Counted from the stretch's first letter, positions 34,529 through 45,118 are shown. The stretch: DNA of 64,000 nt from Sphingomonas pituitosa NBRC 102491 (GCF_001598435.1 NZ_BCYY01000008.1:124001-188000); one strand, 5' to 3'. The notes: generated by a model not told the origin, from the sequence alone. Numbers and translations are program-made.

Positions 34529-36780
34529 GCTTGGCGGATGATCGGCTCCAGCGCGAACAGTGCCGCACCGAGGGTGCGCGCGTCCGGATATTCGGGCCAC
34601 AGGTTCACCGGCTTGTCCGCCGTGGGCACGGAAATGGTCACGACGACGATATCATCGCTCCACGGCAGGCTGCCGACCCGCGCGCGCTCCCAGGGTATTT
34701 CATGCGTTGCCCCCCCGTCCCCGGGCAGGTCGATCCGTACCGGCGCGTCCAGATTGATCGACACGAGCGCCGTTTGCGGCGGAAAAAACAAGGAGCCGCC
34801 GAGCGTGATCGCCAGCGCGTTGACGGCAGGATCGGCGATCCGGAACGCGAACGCCGCGCAACGTGACGTCCAGACGTGGCCCTCCTCGATGGCGTGAAAG
34901 CCGTTCCACGCTGTCAGCGCGCTCGCCAGCGGCTCCCCCCGCCCGATCCTGTACCGCTGACCAGGCGACAACGTCATGATGGTAGGCACGCCGGGGGGCG
35001 GCCGTATCCCGCGCTGATCATGGAACGAGACCGCGCCTTCGCTGATCGCCGCCTGCATCTTGCTGCGCAGCCGCGCCCAGCCCTCGAAGGTGCGAAAGAA
35101 GAGCGATTCGGAAAGCGCCAGCGCGTCGTCGAGCATGTCGGCGTCCGGGACATAGCGATGCTCCTGGACCCAGCGGACGTCGCGGATCCGCTGGGCCATC
35201 CCCATCAGCTCGTTGGCCACGTTGCGCTCTTGGTGCTGGAGGTGGCTGCTGAGCGACCCCGTCAACCGATGGGAGTTGTTGCGGTGCTGTCGCCAAGCGA
35301 CCAGCGGCTCGGCCAGGTGGTGGTGGGTTCCCAGCAACGTCGCACGCAGCGGGGTCAGCCAGTCGAAGCCATAGGGACACAGTTCCGGATCGACCGGCTC
35401 GAACGCATCGATGACCGAGCGGTGATAGGCCGAGGTCGCGCCGATCCAGCGCGAGCCCCATTTCCGGACGGTGTCGTCCGGCCGCGTGATGGTGCCGGCT
35501 TCGGGGTCGGAGTCATACAAGCCGAGCGGCAGGCCGGTGTCCGAGATCATCAGGGCATTGCCGGTGACGAGGCGGCACCGCCGGTCCTCCTCGAACACCC
35601 GCAGCGTCGTCTCGATTCGGCCGGGCAGCATGATGTCGTCGCTGTCTGCCTGGATGATGACCGTCCCCCGTGCGTGCTTCGCGATGTCGTGCAGCGTCGC
35701 ATGCACGCAGTTCGACTCGTGGCGGAGGATGGTAGCCACGATGTCGGGACGGCCGGCGAGCTTGTCGAGAACGATCTCGAGCCCGCCATCGGTGGACGCG
35801 TCGTCCACCACCAGAAGCTCCAGGTCCGGACGCCACTGCGCGAAGATGCTGTCGAGCTGCGCACCGATGAACGCCGCGTTGTTGTAGAGCGGGATCAGCA
35901 CCGTCGCGCGCAGAGGGGGCGAGATGCGATTGTCGTGCACGATCGGGATCGACGCCGAATCGGCGGGCGGTTCGCCCGCCCAGCGCGCGATGGCCGCTTC
36001 GCGATGCGCCTCGTCGTAGAAGTGCGCGACGGCCGGGTGCCGGTAGATCGCTTCCAGCGCCGCGCGCGGCATGCGGAAACATTCCCGCAGATGCCGGTAG
36101 ATCGACGCGGTGTGCTTGGCATCGCCGTCATTGGCATGCGGCAGCCGGAACGCATGGCCGGGGAACAGCTCGCACAGACCACGCTCGACCGCGTCCGCAC
36201 CGTTCTCGTAGCGGAACAGCAGCAGCCGCTTGTTGCCGTTCGTGAAGACCGAATAGCCGTTGCTCGCGTCGAAAGGCGTACCGAACAGGTCGAAGCCGAA
36301 CGGCTCGGCGAGCTCCTGCTCGAACCAGGTGAGCGGATAGCGGATCGTCGCCTCGGCCAGGCGGCGCCGGGGGTCTTCGCCTATCGTGTCATTCTGCCAG
36401 AGATCCGCAATCTCCGCGCCGATCCTGCGGGCGATCTCCGCATCGTCCCTCTCCGCGTCCCCCTCGTGCCGGAAGAGCTCCGCATAGAGCTGCATCGCGA
36501 CCGACAGGCTGCGCGTGACGGGGTCCCGGACGCCGGTGAGGAACGTCACCGTCTCGCCCGTGCGCTCCGCCCGTTCGAGCCGCTGCCGAATGCGGTGGTT
36601 GGTGGTGGTATGGCGCAGGCCGGAAAGGTCGGTTTCGCTGGCAAGGCCATACGCCTCGATCAGCTGCGGATAGGCGGGTTGCAGCACGTGTGAGGAGAAG
36701 ACGTCGCCGGGGAACATCGAGGTCATCATCTCGATCAGCGATGTCGTGTAGATTTTTCCGTATGTCAGAATGACGATCAT
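34525..36780 (-). CDS. Three-part protein with GT2 glycosyltransferase core
   Basis: This 751-residue cytoplasmic protein starts at 36780 (MIVILTYGKIYTTSLIEMMT) after AAGGGGCGGG. Residues 1 to about 280 resemble sulfotransferase-like 'capsular polysaccharide synthesis' domains (FLTGVRDPVTRSLSVAMQLY). Residues about 290-540 are a GT2 domain: RATVLIPLYNNAAFIGAQLD, LELLVVDDASTDGG and metal-binding DSDD at 379-382. Residues about 600-751 form a predicted beta-rich domain, possibly carbohydrate-binding, similar in style to the tail of the protein at 53.2-55.0 kb. The ORF runs 100 nt further upstream but without support. The combination suggests a surface-polysaccharide role. The N-terminal assignment is tentative. 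Confidence 0.82.
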   Translation of the reverse strand: MIVILTYGKIYTTSLIEMMTSMFPGDVFSSHVLQPAYPQLIEAYGLASETDLSGLRHTTTNHRIRQRLERAERTGETVTFLTGVRDPVTRSLSVAMQLYAELFRHEGDAERDDAEIARRIGAEIADLWQNDTIGEDPRRRLAEATIRYPLTWFEQELAEPFGFDLFGTPFDASNGYSVFTNGNKRLLLFRYENGADAVERGLCELFPGHAFRLPHANDGDAKHTASIYRHLRECFRMPRAALEAIYRHPAVAHFYDEAHREAAIARWAGEPPADSASIPIVHDNRISPPLRATVLIPLYNNAAFIGAQLDSIFAQWRPDLELLVVDDASTDGGLEIVLDKLAGRPDIVATILRHESNCVHATLHDIAKHARGTVIIQADSDDIMLPGRIETTLRVFEEDRRCRLVTGNALMISDTGLPLGLYDSDPEAGTITRPDDTVRKWGSRWIGATSAYHRSVIDAFEPVDPELCPYGFDWLTPLRATLLGTHHHLAEPLVAWRQHRNNSHRLTGSLSSHLQHQERNVANELMGMAQRIRDVRWVQEHRYVPDADMLDDALALSESLFFRTFEGWARLRSKMQAAISEGAVSFHDQRGIRPPPGVPTIMTLSPGQRYRIGRGEPLASALTAWNGFHAIEEGHVWTSRCAAFAFRIADPAVNALAITLGGSLFFPPQTALVSINLDAPVRIDLPGDGGATHEIPWERARVGSLPWSDDIVVVTISVPTADKPVNLWPEYPDARTLGAALFALEPIIRQA

Positions 36781-37026
36781 GTCCCGCCCCTTGCCGTGCT
36801 GCCCGGCGTGATGGCCGAACGGAGCGCGTTTCCCAAGTCCGAAATCTGCTCTGCTCGCGGCGGAAAAGGCCCGGGGGGACAACGTGCTGCCGACGGATAC
36901 GGCCAGCCCTGCGATGAACTGCAGGTTGTGCTGGCGACACGCCGATCGTACACCGCACGCTGCGACGGCCCTCGCCGCTTTGCTACCGCAGTACGCAACC
37001 TTTCAGTCGAACGGGCACTCGAATCC

Positions 37027-37752
37027 ATGGCGCCGCACCCCGCTGTCACCGGCAAAGACATCGACATCACCTCGCATCGCCGCCCCGGAGCGACGTCGCC
37101 GCTCAGACCTGCCGCGCCGAGCATCGTATTCGTCGGCGCAGGACGGAACGCCCATAACCTGATGGGCATCTTCGAGGCTGCGGGCGTGGACGTCCGGTAT
37201 GTCGTGGACGATGCAGCGCCCGGCACCGTTCTGGGCAAGGCGGTGGAGACGATCGACGGCATCGCGGGCGAAGCCCTCGACGCCTTCCTGACCATCACCG
37301 ATCCGGAGATCGCCCGCGCGGTGCGCGCGCGACCCGCAGTGGCGCAGTGCCGCTGGCCCAGCTTTGCCTTTCCGAACGCCGTCGTGTCGGAATATGCCGC
37401 GATCGGAGAAGGGAGCTATATCGGGCCGTTCTCGCTGGTCACCGATGCGCAAATCGGTCGTCACGTGCATCTCTTCACGCACAACTCGATCGGCGCCAGG
37501 GCGCGTATCGGCGACTTTTCCGCGATTCTGCCCCAGGCGATGATCTCGAGCGACGTGATCATCGGGACCGGCTGCCTGATCGGATCCGGCGCCCTGGTCT
37601 CGGCCGGCGTCACCATCGGCGACAATTGCCGGATCGGGGCCAATGTGGTGGTGCGGCGCGACATGCCGCCGGGCAGCATCGCCTTGCCGGCGCGAACCCT
37701 CGTCCACTCACGCACGCGGTTCAAGTCCGCCGGGAACCCGCCGCACGCATAG
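37027..37752 (+). CDS. PglD-like sugar O/N-acyltransferase (left-handed beta-helix)
   Basis: This protein has about 241 residues from ATG 37027; an open frame extends to 36796. The N-terminal Rossmann-like part reads SIVFVGAGRNAHNLMGIFEA. It is followed by hexapeptide repeats (SEYAAIGEGSYIGPFSLVTD, AQIGRHVHLF, GARARIGDFSA) and the close GTGCLIGSGALVSAGVTIGD, then NCRIGANVVVRRDMPPGS. This fits PglD/NeuD-type sialic or amino-sugar acyltransferases using acetyl-CoA. The catalytic His probably lies in HLFTHNSIGA. It is divergent from the GT2 gene and 143 nt before the epimerase gene, so it is probably part of the polysaccharide set. Confidence 0.87.
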   Translation: MAPHPAVTGKDIDITSHRRPGATSPLRPAAPSIVFVGAGRNAHNLMGIFEAAGVDVRYVVDDAAPGTVLGKAVETIDGIAGEALDAFLTITDPEIARAVRARPAVAQCRWPSFAFPNAVVSEYAAIGEGSYIGPFSLVTDAQIGRHVHLFTHNSIGARARIGDFSAILPQAMISSDVIIGTGCLIGSGALVSAGVTIGDNCRIGANVVVRRDMPPGSIALPARTLVHSRTRFKSAGNPPHA

Positions 37753-37895
37753 GCTTGCGCGCGGCCCGAGAACCTGCGGGGCGTGCCGATCGCCGGCACG
37801 TGATTTCTTCCGTACCCTTGCCTCCCCCGCTATGCTGCCATCGCGATCTGCGGCGGCAAAGCGCTGTCCCATCAAAGAACCGAAAGCAGTCTTTC

Positions 37896-38843
37896 ATGAA
37901 GTGTCTCGTTGCAGGTGGCGCCGGATTCCTGGGCTCTCACCTGTGTGATGCATTGCTGGCGCAGGGCCATGACGTGCTCTGCATCGACGATCTCTCGACC
38001 GGCAGCGCTCGCAACCTCCGGCATCTTTCCGGCAACCGAAGCTTTACCTTCACGCGCGCGGATGTGCGCGAAAGGATCGATGTTGTGGTGGATCGGATCT
38101 TCAACTTCGCCTGCCCCGCCAGTCCGCTCGCCTATCAGCGCGATCCGGTCCGAACGCTGTCCACCAGCGTCAACGGCGCCCTCAACCTGCTGGAACTGGC
38201 CGAACGATGCGGCGCCACCATCCTCCAGGCCTCCACCTCGGAAGTGTACGGCGACCCGGACGTGCACCCGCAGAGCGAGCGTTACCAGGGGAACGTCAAT
38301 CCGATCGGCATCCGCGCCTGCTACGACGAGGGCAAGCGCGCGGCGGAAGCGCTCTTCTTCGACTTCCACCGCACCCGGTCCGTGCCCATCAAGGTCGCGC
38401 GGATCTTCAACACCTACGGCCCGAGAATGCAGGTCGAGGATGGGCGCGCGGTCTCCAACCTCGTCGTCCAGGCCCTACGGGGAGAGCCGATGACGATCTT
38501 CGGCGACGGCGCCCAGACGCGCTCCTTCTGCTATGTCGACGATCTCGTTTCGGGCGTGCTCGCCCTGGCGGACACGCCGACTGGCGTGTCCGGACCGTTC
38601 AACCTCGGCAACCCGCAGGAAATCACCTTGCAGCAGCTCGCGACGGAGGTGCACGCGCTCGTCGGCGGTCCTTCTCCGATCGTGTTTCGTCCGCGCCCCG
38701 CGGATGATCCGAAGCGGCGATGCCCGGACATCAGCGCCGCCCGCGCGGTGCTGAACTGGTCGCCCCGCACGGCATTGCGGGAGGGGCTGATCGAAACCAT
38801 CGGCTATTTCAGATCGACCCTGTTGGAAATGTCCACCCTGTAA
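37896..38843 (+). CDS. UDP-glucuronate decarboxylase-like NAD-dependent epimerase/dehydratase
   Basis: This 315-residue short-chain dehydrogenase of the extended type binds NAD through VAGGAGFLGSHLCDALL. The FNFACPASPLAYQRDPV segment and CYDEGKRAAEALFFDF (catalytic Y and K) are characteristic of UDP-xylose synthases. IARIFNTYGPRMQ-like and RSFCYVDDLVSGV segments also fit. It would convert UDP-glucuronate to UDP-xylose for polysaccharide synthesis. A close alternative is a UDP-glucose epimerase-like enzyme, but the PASP and YDEGKR motifs favour the decarboxylase. It is convergent with the kinase operon, 31 nt away. Confidence 0.88.
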   Translation: MKCLVAGGAGFLGSHLCDALLAQGHDVLCIDDLSTGSARNLRHLSGNRSFTFTRADVRERIDVVVDRIFNFACPASPLAYQRDPVRTLSTSVNGALNLLELAERCGATILQASTSEVYGDPDVHPQSERYQGNVNPIGIRACYDEGKRAAEALFFDFHRTRSVPIKVARIFNTYGPRMQVEDGRAVSNLVVQALRGEPMTIFGDGAQTRSFCYVDDLVSGVLALADTPTGVSGPFNLGNPQEITLQQLATEVHALVGGPSPIVFRPRPADDPKRRCPDISAARAVLNWSPRTALREGLIETIGYFRSTLLEMSTL

Positions 38844-38874
38844 GCGGATGGGCGCGAACCGGGCGCGCCGGGTC

Positions 38875-41469
38875 TCAGCGGACGCCCAGCAAGGTCAGCG
38901 CCCGCGCCAGATCGGCCTGTCGGAAGGGTTTGGGCAGATGGGCAAAGTCCCGCCCCAGGCCTTCGACATCGGCATAGCCCGAAACGATCAGCGTCGGCAC
39001 CTCGCCCAGCCGCGCCTGTACCGCGCGGGCCAGATCGGTGCCGGTCATGCCGGGCATCAGATGGTCCGTCACCAGCAGGTCGGGGACGAGCCCGCGGTCG
39101 AGCATCGCCAGCGCGGCTTCTGCCGAGTCCGCCGGCTGCACCTGATAGCCGAGTGCCCGCAGCATTTCCGCCGCCGTGCCGCGGACGATGTCCTCGTCGT
39201 CCACCAGCAGCACCGTGCCGGCGCCGTCATGCGGCTCGTGGCGGGTCTGCGCCGCGATGGCGGCGGGCGCGTCGTCGCTCACCGGCAGCCAGAGCTCGAC
39301 CACCGTTCCCTCGCCGGGCCGGCTCTCCAACCCCATCGTGCCGCCCAGCTGGTTCGTGAGCCCATGCACCATCGACAGGCCGAGGCCGGTGCCGCGGCCC
39401 ACGCCCTTGGTGGAGAAGAAGGGCTCAACGGCCCGCGCGAGCGTCGCCGCGTCCATCCCCGCGCCGGTATCGCGCACTGCTAGCCGGACATAATGCCCGG
39501 CGGCGAGCGGCGTCGGCGCATCCTGCGCGTCGCCAAGCACCAGCCGTACCTCGAGCGCACCGCCCTCCGGCATCGCGTCGCGCGCGTTCACCGCGAGGTT
39601 GAGCAGCGCCATTTCCAGCTGGTTGGCATCGGCCCGGGCGGGCGGCAGCATCTCGGGCTTGGTCACCGACAGCGCGATCTTGGGGCCGAGCGTGCTGGCG
39701 AGCAGCGGCACCATCCCATCGACCAGCGCCACCATGTCGACCGGCGCAGGCTGGAGCGGCTGGCGACGCGCGAAGGCGAGCAACCGCTGCACCAGCGTAC
39801 TCGCCCGCTCGGCCGAGCGCATCGCGCCGTCGAGCAGCCGGTGCAGCACGGGATCGTCGCCACGCTTTCGCAGGATCAGGTCGAGGCTGCCGATGATCGG
39901 CGTGAGCAGGTTGTTGAAGTCGTGCGCGACGCCGCCCGTCAGCTGGCCCATCGCTTCCATCTTCTGGCTCTGGCGCAGCGCAGCCTCGGTCTCGCGCAGC
40001 GCCGCGGTGCGCTCCTCGACGCGCCGCTCCAGCGTCTCGTTCGCGGCGCGCACGTCGGCGAGCAGCCCGGCATTGTCGATCGCGACCGCCGCCTGTGCCG
40101 CCAGGCTGCGCGCCAGCGCCTCGTGCCGCGCGGTGAACCGGCCGGGCTGGGGGTGGCCGAACAGCAAGCCGCCCAGCACCGATCGATCGCGGGATACCAC
40201 CGGTACGCCCAGATAGCTGGCGATCGGCGGATGCCCCGCCGGCATGCCGTGATGGGGAGCGTTCCGGCCATATTCCGGCTCGCGCGTCACGTCGTCCGAC
40301 CGGATCACCACGTTGTGAAAGATGGGCCGGAGGATGCCGGTCGCCCGGGGGCGTCCCAGCTTCTCGAAGCGGCTGCGGTCCTCGCCGGAGAGCGTGAACA
40401 GGTGCAGCCGCTCGCCGCTTTCGTCCATGACGTTGTGGAAGAAGGCGCCGACGCTCGCCCCGGTCAGCGCCACGCCGGCATCGGTGAGCATCTGCACCAG
40501 CCGCTGCAGGTCGTGCTCGGCCGAAAGGGCCGCGCCGACGCGATTGAGCGTCTCCAGCGCATATTGGGCGTTGCGCTCCTCGCTGACGTCCTCGCAGGAA
40601 ATGGCGATCTGGTGGATCGTCCCGTCCCAGGCATAGACCGGCACCCAGTTCTGCCGCCAGGTGGAGGCACCGTCCGGCCGCCCCCGCGTGGGGCCGGTAA
40701 TCTCGATCCCGAGCAATGGCTCGCCACCCAGAACGCGGTACAGCGCTTCCACGACCTGGTCGCCGAGCTCGGGCACGATCTCGCTTACATGGCGGCCGAT
40801 ATGATCGGCCACGGGTATGCCGTTCCATTCGGCGAGCTGGCGATTGATGCGGACGTAGCGCAGATCGGTATCGAGCACCGCCAGCCCCACCGGCGAGTTG
40901 TCGTACATCACCGCCAGTTCGTCGGCCTGCTCGCGGGCCAGCGCCTCGCTCGCCCGCAGCGCGGCCTCGCTCTCGCGCAGCCGGCGGTCGGCTTTCACCC
41001 GCTCGGTCGTTTCCGACACGATCGACATAACCCCGCCGACCGTGCCGTCCTCGTCGCGCACGGGCGACAGCGAGATGTCGAAATAGACGATTTCGCCGAA
41101 ATCATAGCGTTCGGTGTAAAAGCGTCGGTCGCGCGCCGAGAGCGTCTTGCCCGTCGCGCGGACATGGGCGAGCATCGGTCCCAGCTCGTCCCAGGTCTCT
41201 GCCCAACAGGACTGGGCGGGGCTGCCGAGCGCGTCCGGATGCTTGTTGCCGATCGTCTGGGCGTAGGCGGGATTGTAGAGTGCGACATAGTCGGGCCCCC
41301 AGAACAGCGCGATCTGGGCGTGCGACGGCAGCATCACCGCAAGCGCGTCGCGCAGGCTCCGCGGCCAGGTCTCCGGCAGGCCCAGCAGCGAAGCGGACCA
41401 GTCGCGCGACGCGATCAGCCGGTCCAACGGGGTTCCGCCGGATGCCTCGATGCCCGCCGGCGGGCTCAT
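38875..41469 (-). CDS. Hybrid histidine kinase, PAS-PAS-GAF-kinase-receiver
   Basis: This is an 864-residue soluble hybrid kinase. The start at 41469 ([20 protein letters not shown]) overlaps the upstream kinase stop in ATGA; the long upstream frame is spurious. PAS domains lie at about 50-170 and 195-310, and a GAF domain at about 335-490 ([20 protein letters not shown]). The dimerisation domain H-box is [15 protein letters not shown], followed by an HATPase with [16 protein letters not shown] and [16 protein letters not shown]. The C-terminal receiver has LVDDEDIV and phosphoacceptor D in [13 protein letters not shown]. No membrane helix is seen, so it is a cytoplasmic sensor. Neither PAS has the LOV cysteine. 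Confidence 0.9.
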   Translation of the reverse strand: MSPPAGIEASGGTPLDRLIASRDWSASLLGLPETWPRSLRDALAVMLPSHAQIALFWGPDYVALYNPAYAQTIGNKHPDALGSPAQSCWAETWDELGPMLAHVRATGKTLSARDRRFYTERYDFGEIVYFDISLSPVRDEDGTVGGVMSIVSETTERVKADRRLRESEAALRASEALAREQADELAVMYDNSPVGLAVLDTDLRYVRINRQLAEWNGIPVADHIGRHVSEIVPELGDQVVEALYRVLGGEPLLGIEITGPTRGRPDGASTWRQNWVPVYAWDGTIHQIAISCEDVSEERNAQYALETLNRVGAALSAEHDLQRLVQMLTDAGVALTGASVGAFFHNVMDESGERLHLFTLSGEDRSRFEKLGRPRATGILRPIFHNVVIRSDDVTREPEYGRNAPHHGMPAGHPPIASYLGVPVVSRDRSVLGGLLFGHPQPGRFTARHEALARSLAAQAAVAIDNAGLLADVRAANETLERRVEERTAALRETEAALRQSQKMEAMGQLTGGVAHDFNNLLTPIIGSLDLILRKRGDDPVLHRLLDGAMRSAERASTLVQRLLAFARRQPLQPAPVDMVALVDGMVPLLASTLGPKIALSVTKPEMLPPARADANQLEMALLNLAVNARDAMPEGGALEVRLVLGDAQDAPTPLAAGHYVRLAVRDTGAGMDAATLARAVEPFFSTKGVGRGTGLGLSMVHGLTNQLGGTMGLESRPGEGTVVELWLPVSDDAPAAIAAQTRHEPHDGAGTVLLVDDEDIVRGTAAEMLRALGYQVQPADSAEAALAMLDRGLVPDLLVTDHLMPGMTGTDLARAVQARLGEVPTLIVSGYADVEGLGRDFAHLPKPFRQADLARALTLLGVR

Positions 41470-43178
41470 CCCTCGGCCGGGACGATAGGGTTGACGTCGC
41501 GCCGCGGGCCGGACGTGCGCCGGTCCAGCGCCGCACGAATCCGGTCCGCCAGTTGCTCGCGGCGATAGGGCTTGCCGATCACGTCGAGATTCGTGCCGCG
41601 CGGAATGTCCGCGACCAGATCCTCGTTGTAGCCGGTGGTCATCAGCACCGGCGTGTCGGGGAAGCGTTCGCGGAACTGCTCGACCAGCTCGAGCCCGCTC
41701 ATTCCGCCGGGCATGACGATGTCGGTGAACAGGAGGTCGATCGTCTCGGTCTTCAGTCGATCGAGCGCCTCCTCGCCGCTGGCAGCCAGCACGACGCGGT
41801 AGCCGAGCGCGGCGATCTGCTCCTGCGCCAGCGCGCGGACGTCGTCGCTGTCCTCGACCAGCAGGATCGTCTCGCTGCCGCCGGACGCGCCCGCGCCGGG
41901 TTCGCGCCTGGCAGCGGGCGCAGGGGGCGGTGCGGCCCCCGCCACGGCGCTGGCGGTCGGAAACAGCATGCGAATCTCGGTCCCCTCGCCCGGCGCGCTG
42001 TCGATCTCCAGCCGCCCCAGCGATTGCTGTACGAAACCATGCACCATCGCAAGGCCCAGGCCGGTACCGCGCTCGGCGCCCTTGGTGGTGAAGAAGGGCT
42101 CGGTCGCGCGGCGCCGCACATCCTCCGGCATGCCGGTGCCTTCGTCGCGGATGGTGAGCACGACGTAGTCGCCCTCGGGCAGCTGGTGCTTGGGCGCGTT
42201 GCCGTTCAGCTTCCACAGCTGGGTGGCGATGGTGACGGTGCCACCCTTGGGCATGGCGTCGCGTGCATTGAGCAGCACGTTGAGGATCGCCATCTCCAGG
42301 TGCGTCGGATCGATCTGCACCGCCGGCAGCCGCCGCTCGAGCGCGGTGACCAACCGTATCTGCGCGCCGACGGTGTTGTCGAGCAGGTCGCCGAACTCGT
42401 GGATCAGCTGGTTCATGTCGACGGTCTTGGGCTCGAGCCGGGTCTTGCGCGCAAAGGCGAGCAGCTGGCGGGTGAGCTTCGATCCGCGATCGGCGGCGCG
42501 CGCGGCGTTGTTGAGCAGGCGCTGGTGCCGGTCGTCCTCCACCTGACTGGCGACAATGTCGATATTGCCCGACACGACCTGGAGCAGGTTGTTGAAGTCA
42601 TGCGCCAGCCCGGCGGTGAGCTGGCCGATCGCCTCCATCTTCTGCGCTTGGCGGAAAGCCTGTTCGGAGGCGCGCCGGCGCGTCACGTCGAGCTGGCTGG
42701 CGAAGAAATAGAGCAGCTCGCCGTCGGGCCCGAGTACCGGCGCGACGAACACCGCATTCCAGAAGGGCGAGCCGTCGCGGCGATAGTTGAGGATCTCCAG
42801 CGCGATCGCTTCCTTGGCCTTCACGGCATCGCGAAGCTCCGCCACCGCGTCGCGATCGGTTTCCGTACCCTGCAGGAAGCGGCAGTTGCGGCCGAGGACC
42901 TCGTTTTCCTCATAGCCGGTCAGGTCCAGAAACGCCTTGTTGGCGAAGACGATCGGATTGTCGTCCTGCCGCGGATCGGTGAGGATCATCGGCATCCGCG
43001 TCATCTGCAGCGCGGCGAAGAAGACCGTGCTGCGGTCGCCCAGGCCGGGCGCGCCGATGATCGCGCGCTTCCAATGATGCGTCGGGTGATTGCCCGTGGG
43101 ACTGTAGGAAGTGGAATCCTTCAAGTCGCCGGCCGGTTCTCCGGTCGCGGTCGGCTGGTGCTCGTCTTCTGTCTGCAC
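41466..43178 (-). CDS. LOV-domain hybrid histidine kinase (predicted blue-light sensor)
   Basis: This is a 570-residue soluble protein. The LOV domain at about 55-168 contains the flavin-adduct cysteine C99 in [13 protein letters not shown]. Asn at 131 and 141 and Gln162 (FFASQLDVT) contact FMN in known LOV proteins. A HWE/HisKA-like kinase follows with H193 ([12 protein letters not shown]), [16 protein letters not shown], and [17 protein letters not shown] receiver ends the protein ([27 protein letters not shown]). The start is GTG 43178 with GAGGAAG upstream. It overlaps the next hybrid kinase gene by 4 nt. Light sensing is a strong prediction from the intact motif; the output is unknown. 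Confidence 0.92.
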   Translation of the reverse strand: MQTEDEHQPTATGEPAGDLKDSTSYSPTGNHPTHHWKRAIIGAPGLGDRSTVFFAALQMTRMPMILTDPRQDDNPIVFANKAFLDLTGYEENEVLGRNCRFLQGTETDRDAVAELRDAVKAKEAIALEILNYRRDGSPFWNAVFVAPVLGPDGELLYFFASQLDVTRRRASEQAFRQAQKMEAIGQLTAGLAHDFNNLLQVVSGNIDIVASQVEDDRHQRLLNNAARAADRGSKLTRQLLAFARKTRLEPKTVDMNQLIHEFGDLLDNTVGAQIRLVTALERRLPAVQIDPTHLEMAILNVLLNARDAMPKGGTVTIATQLWKLNGNAPKHQLPEGDYVVLTIRDEGTGMPEDVRRRATEPFFTTKGAERGTGLGLAMVHGFVQQSLGRLEIDSAPGEGTEIRMLFPTASAVAGAAPPPAPAARREPGAGASGGSETILLVEDSDDVRALAQEQIAALGYRVVLAASGEEALDRLKTETIDLLFTDIVMPGGMSGLELVEQFRERFPDTPVLMTTGYNEDLVADIPRGTNLDVIGKPYRREQLADRIRAALDRRTSGPRRDVNPIVPAEG

Positions 43179-43269
43179 GCGCTGCGCTTCCTCATACTTT
43201 CAGCAACCCGCCAGACAAATGCGCGAAACGCCGTTTCGGTTGCGAACCTTTTGGAAGTGCTTGCAAAAC

Positions 43270-43947
43270 TCAGGCCCTGCGCCACTCCAGTCGCGACCAG
43301 CCGCGCGCCGTGGCCAGCTTCGCCAGCGGGCCGTGCGCGTTCACCGCAAACGCCTCGTCCGCCCATTCGAGCAGCGGCGCGTCGGAAACATGGTCCGAAT
43401 AGGCGCGGACATAGCAGTTGGCCCGGTGCAGGCCCTGTGCCGCCAGCCAATTTTCGATCATGTGGAGCTTTACGGGCCCGTAACAGTTCTCGCCTTCGAG
43501 TTCGGAGAGAATATGCCCCTGCCCGTCCCGCTTCGCATTGGTGCCGATCACGTCATCGAAGCCCAGCCGCCTGCCGATCGCCTCAGCATAATAGCGGTGC
43601 GACGCGGTCGCCATCACCAGCCGGCAGCCGGCGGCGCGATCGGCCTCGATCTGCGCCCGAGCGCCCTGCAGCACCCCCTTCCTCAACTCCAGATCGGCAA
43701 AGGCCTCGGCCACCGCCGTCATCTCGCCGGGCGGCAGCGCGCGGCCGAGCAGCAGCCGGTGCGACAGGCGCTTCAGCCCGGCGCGATCGATGCGGCGCGC
43801 CGTGTAGGCAAGACCGCCCAGCCCCACCACCGGGAACAGCCCCAGCCGCCAAGGCGCGCGCGTTCGCGCGACGTGCAGCAGGAACCGCGTCCAGGTCGGT
43901 TTCGCGGTGATGGTCTTGTCCATGTCGTAGATGGCGAGGCGTTGCAT
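43270..43947 (-). CDS. HAD-superfamily phosphatase (subfamily IB)
   Basis: This 225-residue cytoplasmic phosphatase carries motif I D8-M-D10-K-T12 (IYDMDKTIT), a motif II T/S in LVMATASHRYYAEA and motif III/IV around GPVKLHMIENWL and YSDHVSDAPLL. The cap region follows motif I (FLLHVARTRAPWRL...). This fits SerB-like or phosphatidylglycerophosphatase-like HAD-IB hydrolases. The start at 43947 is the first ATG and the longer frame overlaps the mlaE region. It is divergent from the Mla operon, 61 nt away, but functional linkage to lipid transport is only suggestive. Confidence 0.88.
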   Translation of the reverse strand: MQRLAIYDMDKTITAKPTWTRFLLHVARTRAPWRLGLFPVVGLGGLAYTARRIDRAGLKRLSHRLLLGRALPPGEMTAVAEAFADLELRKGVLQGARAQIEADRAAGCRLVMATASHRYYAEAIGRRLGFDDVIGTNAKRDGQGHILSELEGENCYGPVKLHMIENWLAAQGLHRANCYVRAYSDHVSDAPLLEWADEAFAVNAHGPLAKLATARGWSRLEWRRA

Positions 43948-44008
43948 TGCGCTCTCTAGCCACGGAGGAACTTGCCGTTCCAGCAAGAATCGCGGAAAGG
44001 GGGTTCCG

Positions 44009-45118
44009 ATGAGGGCACCCGCCGACTTTGAACGGTCCGACGAGAACGGCGAGGCGGTGCTCCGCTTCTCCGGCAATCTTTCGCTTGCCTGCCTGGGCGA
44101 CCTGCCCGCGCGGCTGGAAACGGTCGACGGCCCGATCGCGCGTCTGGACCTCAGCAAGGTCGGCCGGATGGACACGGTCGGCGCCTGGGTCGTCCACCGC
44201 TTCGCCCGCGAGCGTGGCGCGGCGATCGAGGGGCTGGGCGGCGATGAACAGCATCTGCTCGAGCAGGTGGTCGCCGCCGAACACCCGATTCAGCTGCCGC
44301 CGCCCCCACCCGGATCCTTCACCCGCGCGCTGAACGAGATCGGCGGTGCGGTGATCAATTCGGGCAAGACGCTGTACGGTCTGCTCGGCTTCATGGGCGC
44401 CACCGTGCTGTCGCTGTGGCACGTCATTACCCATCCCCGCCGCTTCCGCTTCAACGCAACGGTGCAGCGGTTCGAAGTGGTCGGCGTCGGCGCGCTCGGC
44501 ATCATCGCGCTGATGAGCTTCCTGATCGGCATCGTCATCGCGCAACAGGGATCGGTGCAGCTCCGCCAGTTCGGCGCGGAGATCTACACGATCAACCTGC
44601 TCGGTCGAATCACCTTGCGCGAGCTCGGCATCCTGATGACCGCGATCATGATCGCGGGCCGCTCGGGATCGGCCTTTGCCGCGCAGATCGGCACGATGAA
44701 GCTGACCGAAGAGATCGACGCGATGCGCACGATCGGCGTCTCGCCGATGGAGGCGCTGGTGCTGCCGCGCGTGTTCGCGGTGGTGTTCATGCTGCCGCTG
44801 CTCGGCTTCTACTCCTCGGTCATTTCGATCGCCGGCGGCGGCCTGCTGTGCTGGGTGGACCTCGGCATCCCGCCGATCACCTTCATCCAGCGGGTGCGCG
44901 AAGTGGTGCCGATCACCGATCTGTGGGTCGGGCTGGTCAAGGCGCCGGTGTTCGGCGCGATCATCGCCATGGCCGGCTGCTTCCACGGCATGCAGGTGGA
45001 AGGCGACGCCGAACAGGTCGGCCAGCGCACTACCACCGCGGTGGTGCAGGCGATCTTCCTGGTGATCGTGCTCGACGCCTTCTTCGCGGTGTTCTTCACC
45101 AATGTGGGCTGGATATGA
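44009..45118 (+). CDS. mlaE: MlaE-type lipid ABC transporter permease with N-terminal STAS-like domain
   Basis: This 369-residue inner-membrane subunit starts at 44009 after GGAAAGGGGG. Residues 1 to about 95 form a STAS-like domain (LRFSGNLSLACLGDLPARLE; IARLDLSKVGRMDTVGAWVV), which in E. coli is the separate MlaB protein. The permease follows with FEVVGVGALGIIALMSFLIG, then RELGILMTAIMIAGRSGSAF, the EEIDAMRTIGVSPMEALVLP coupling region and FHGMQVEGDAEQVGQRTT. The system moves phospholipids between outer and inner membrane. The stop overlaps the mlaF start by 4 nt. Confidence 0.95.
   Translation: MRAPADFERSDENGEAVLRFSGNLSLACLGDLPARLETVDGPIARLDLSKVGRMDTVGAWVVHRFARERGAAIEGLGGDEQHLLEQVVAAEHPIQLPPPPPGSFTRALNEIGGAVINSGKTLYGLLGFMGATVLSLWHVITHPRRFRFNATVQRFEVVGVGALGIIALMSFLIGIVIAQQGSVQLRQFGAEIYTINLLGRITLRELGILMTAIMIAGRSGSAFAAQIGTMKLTEEIDAMRTIGVSPMEALVLPRVFAVVFMLPLLGFYSSVISIAGGGLLCWVDLGIPPITFIQRVREVVPITDLWVGLVKAPVFGAIIAMAGCFHGMQVEGDAEQVGQRTTTAVVQAIFLVIVLDAFFAVFFTNVGWI

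Noticed and set aside
38875..42216. A single 1113-residue hybrid kinase starting at 42216
   Set aside because: The first 249 codons are an out-of-frame reading of the LOV kinase gene. The proper start is ATG 41469, which overlaps that gene's stop by 4 nt.
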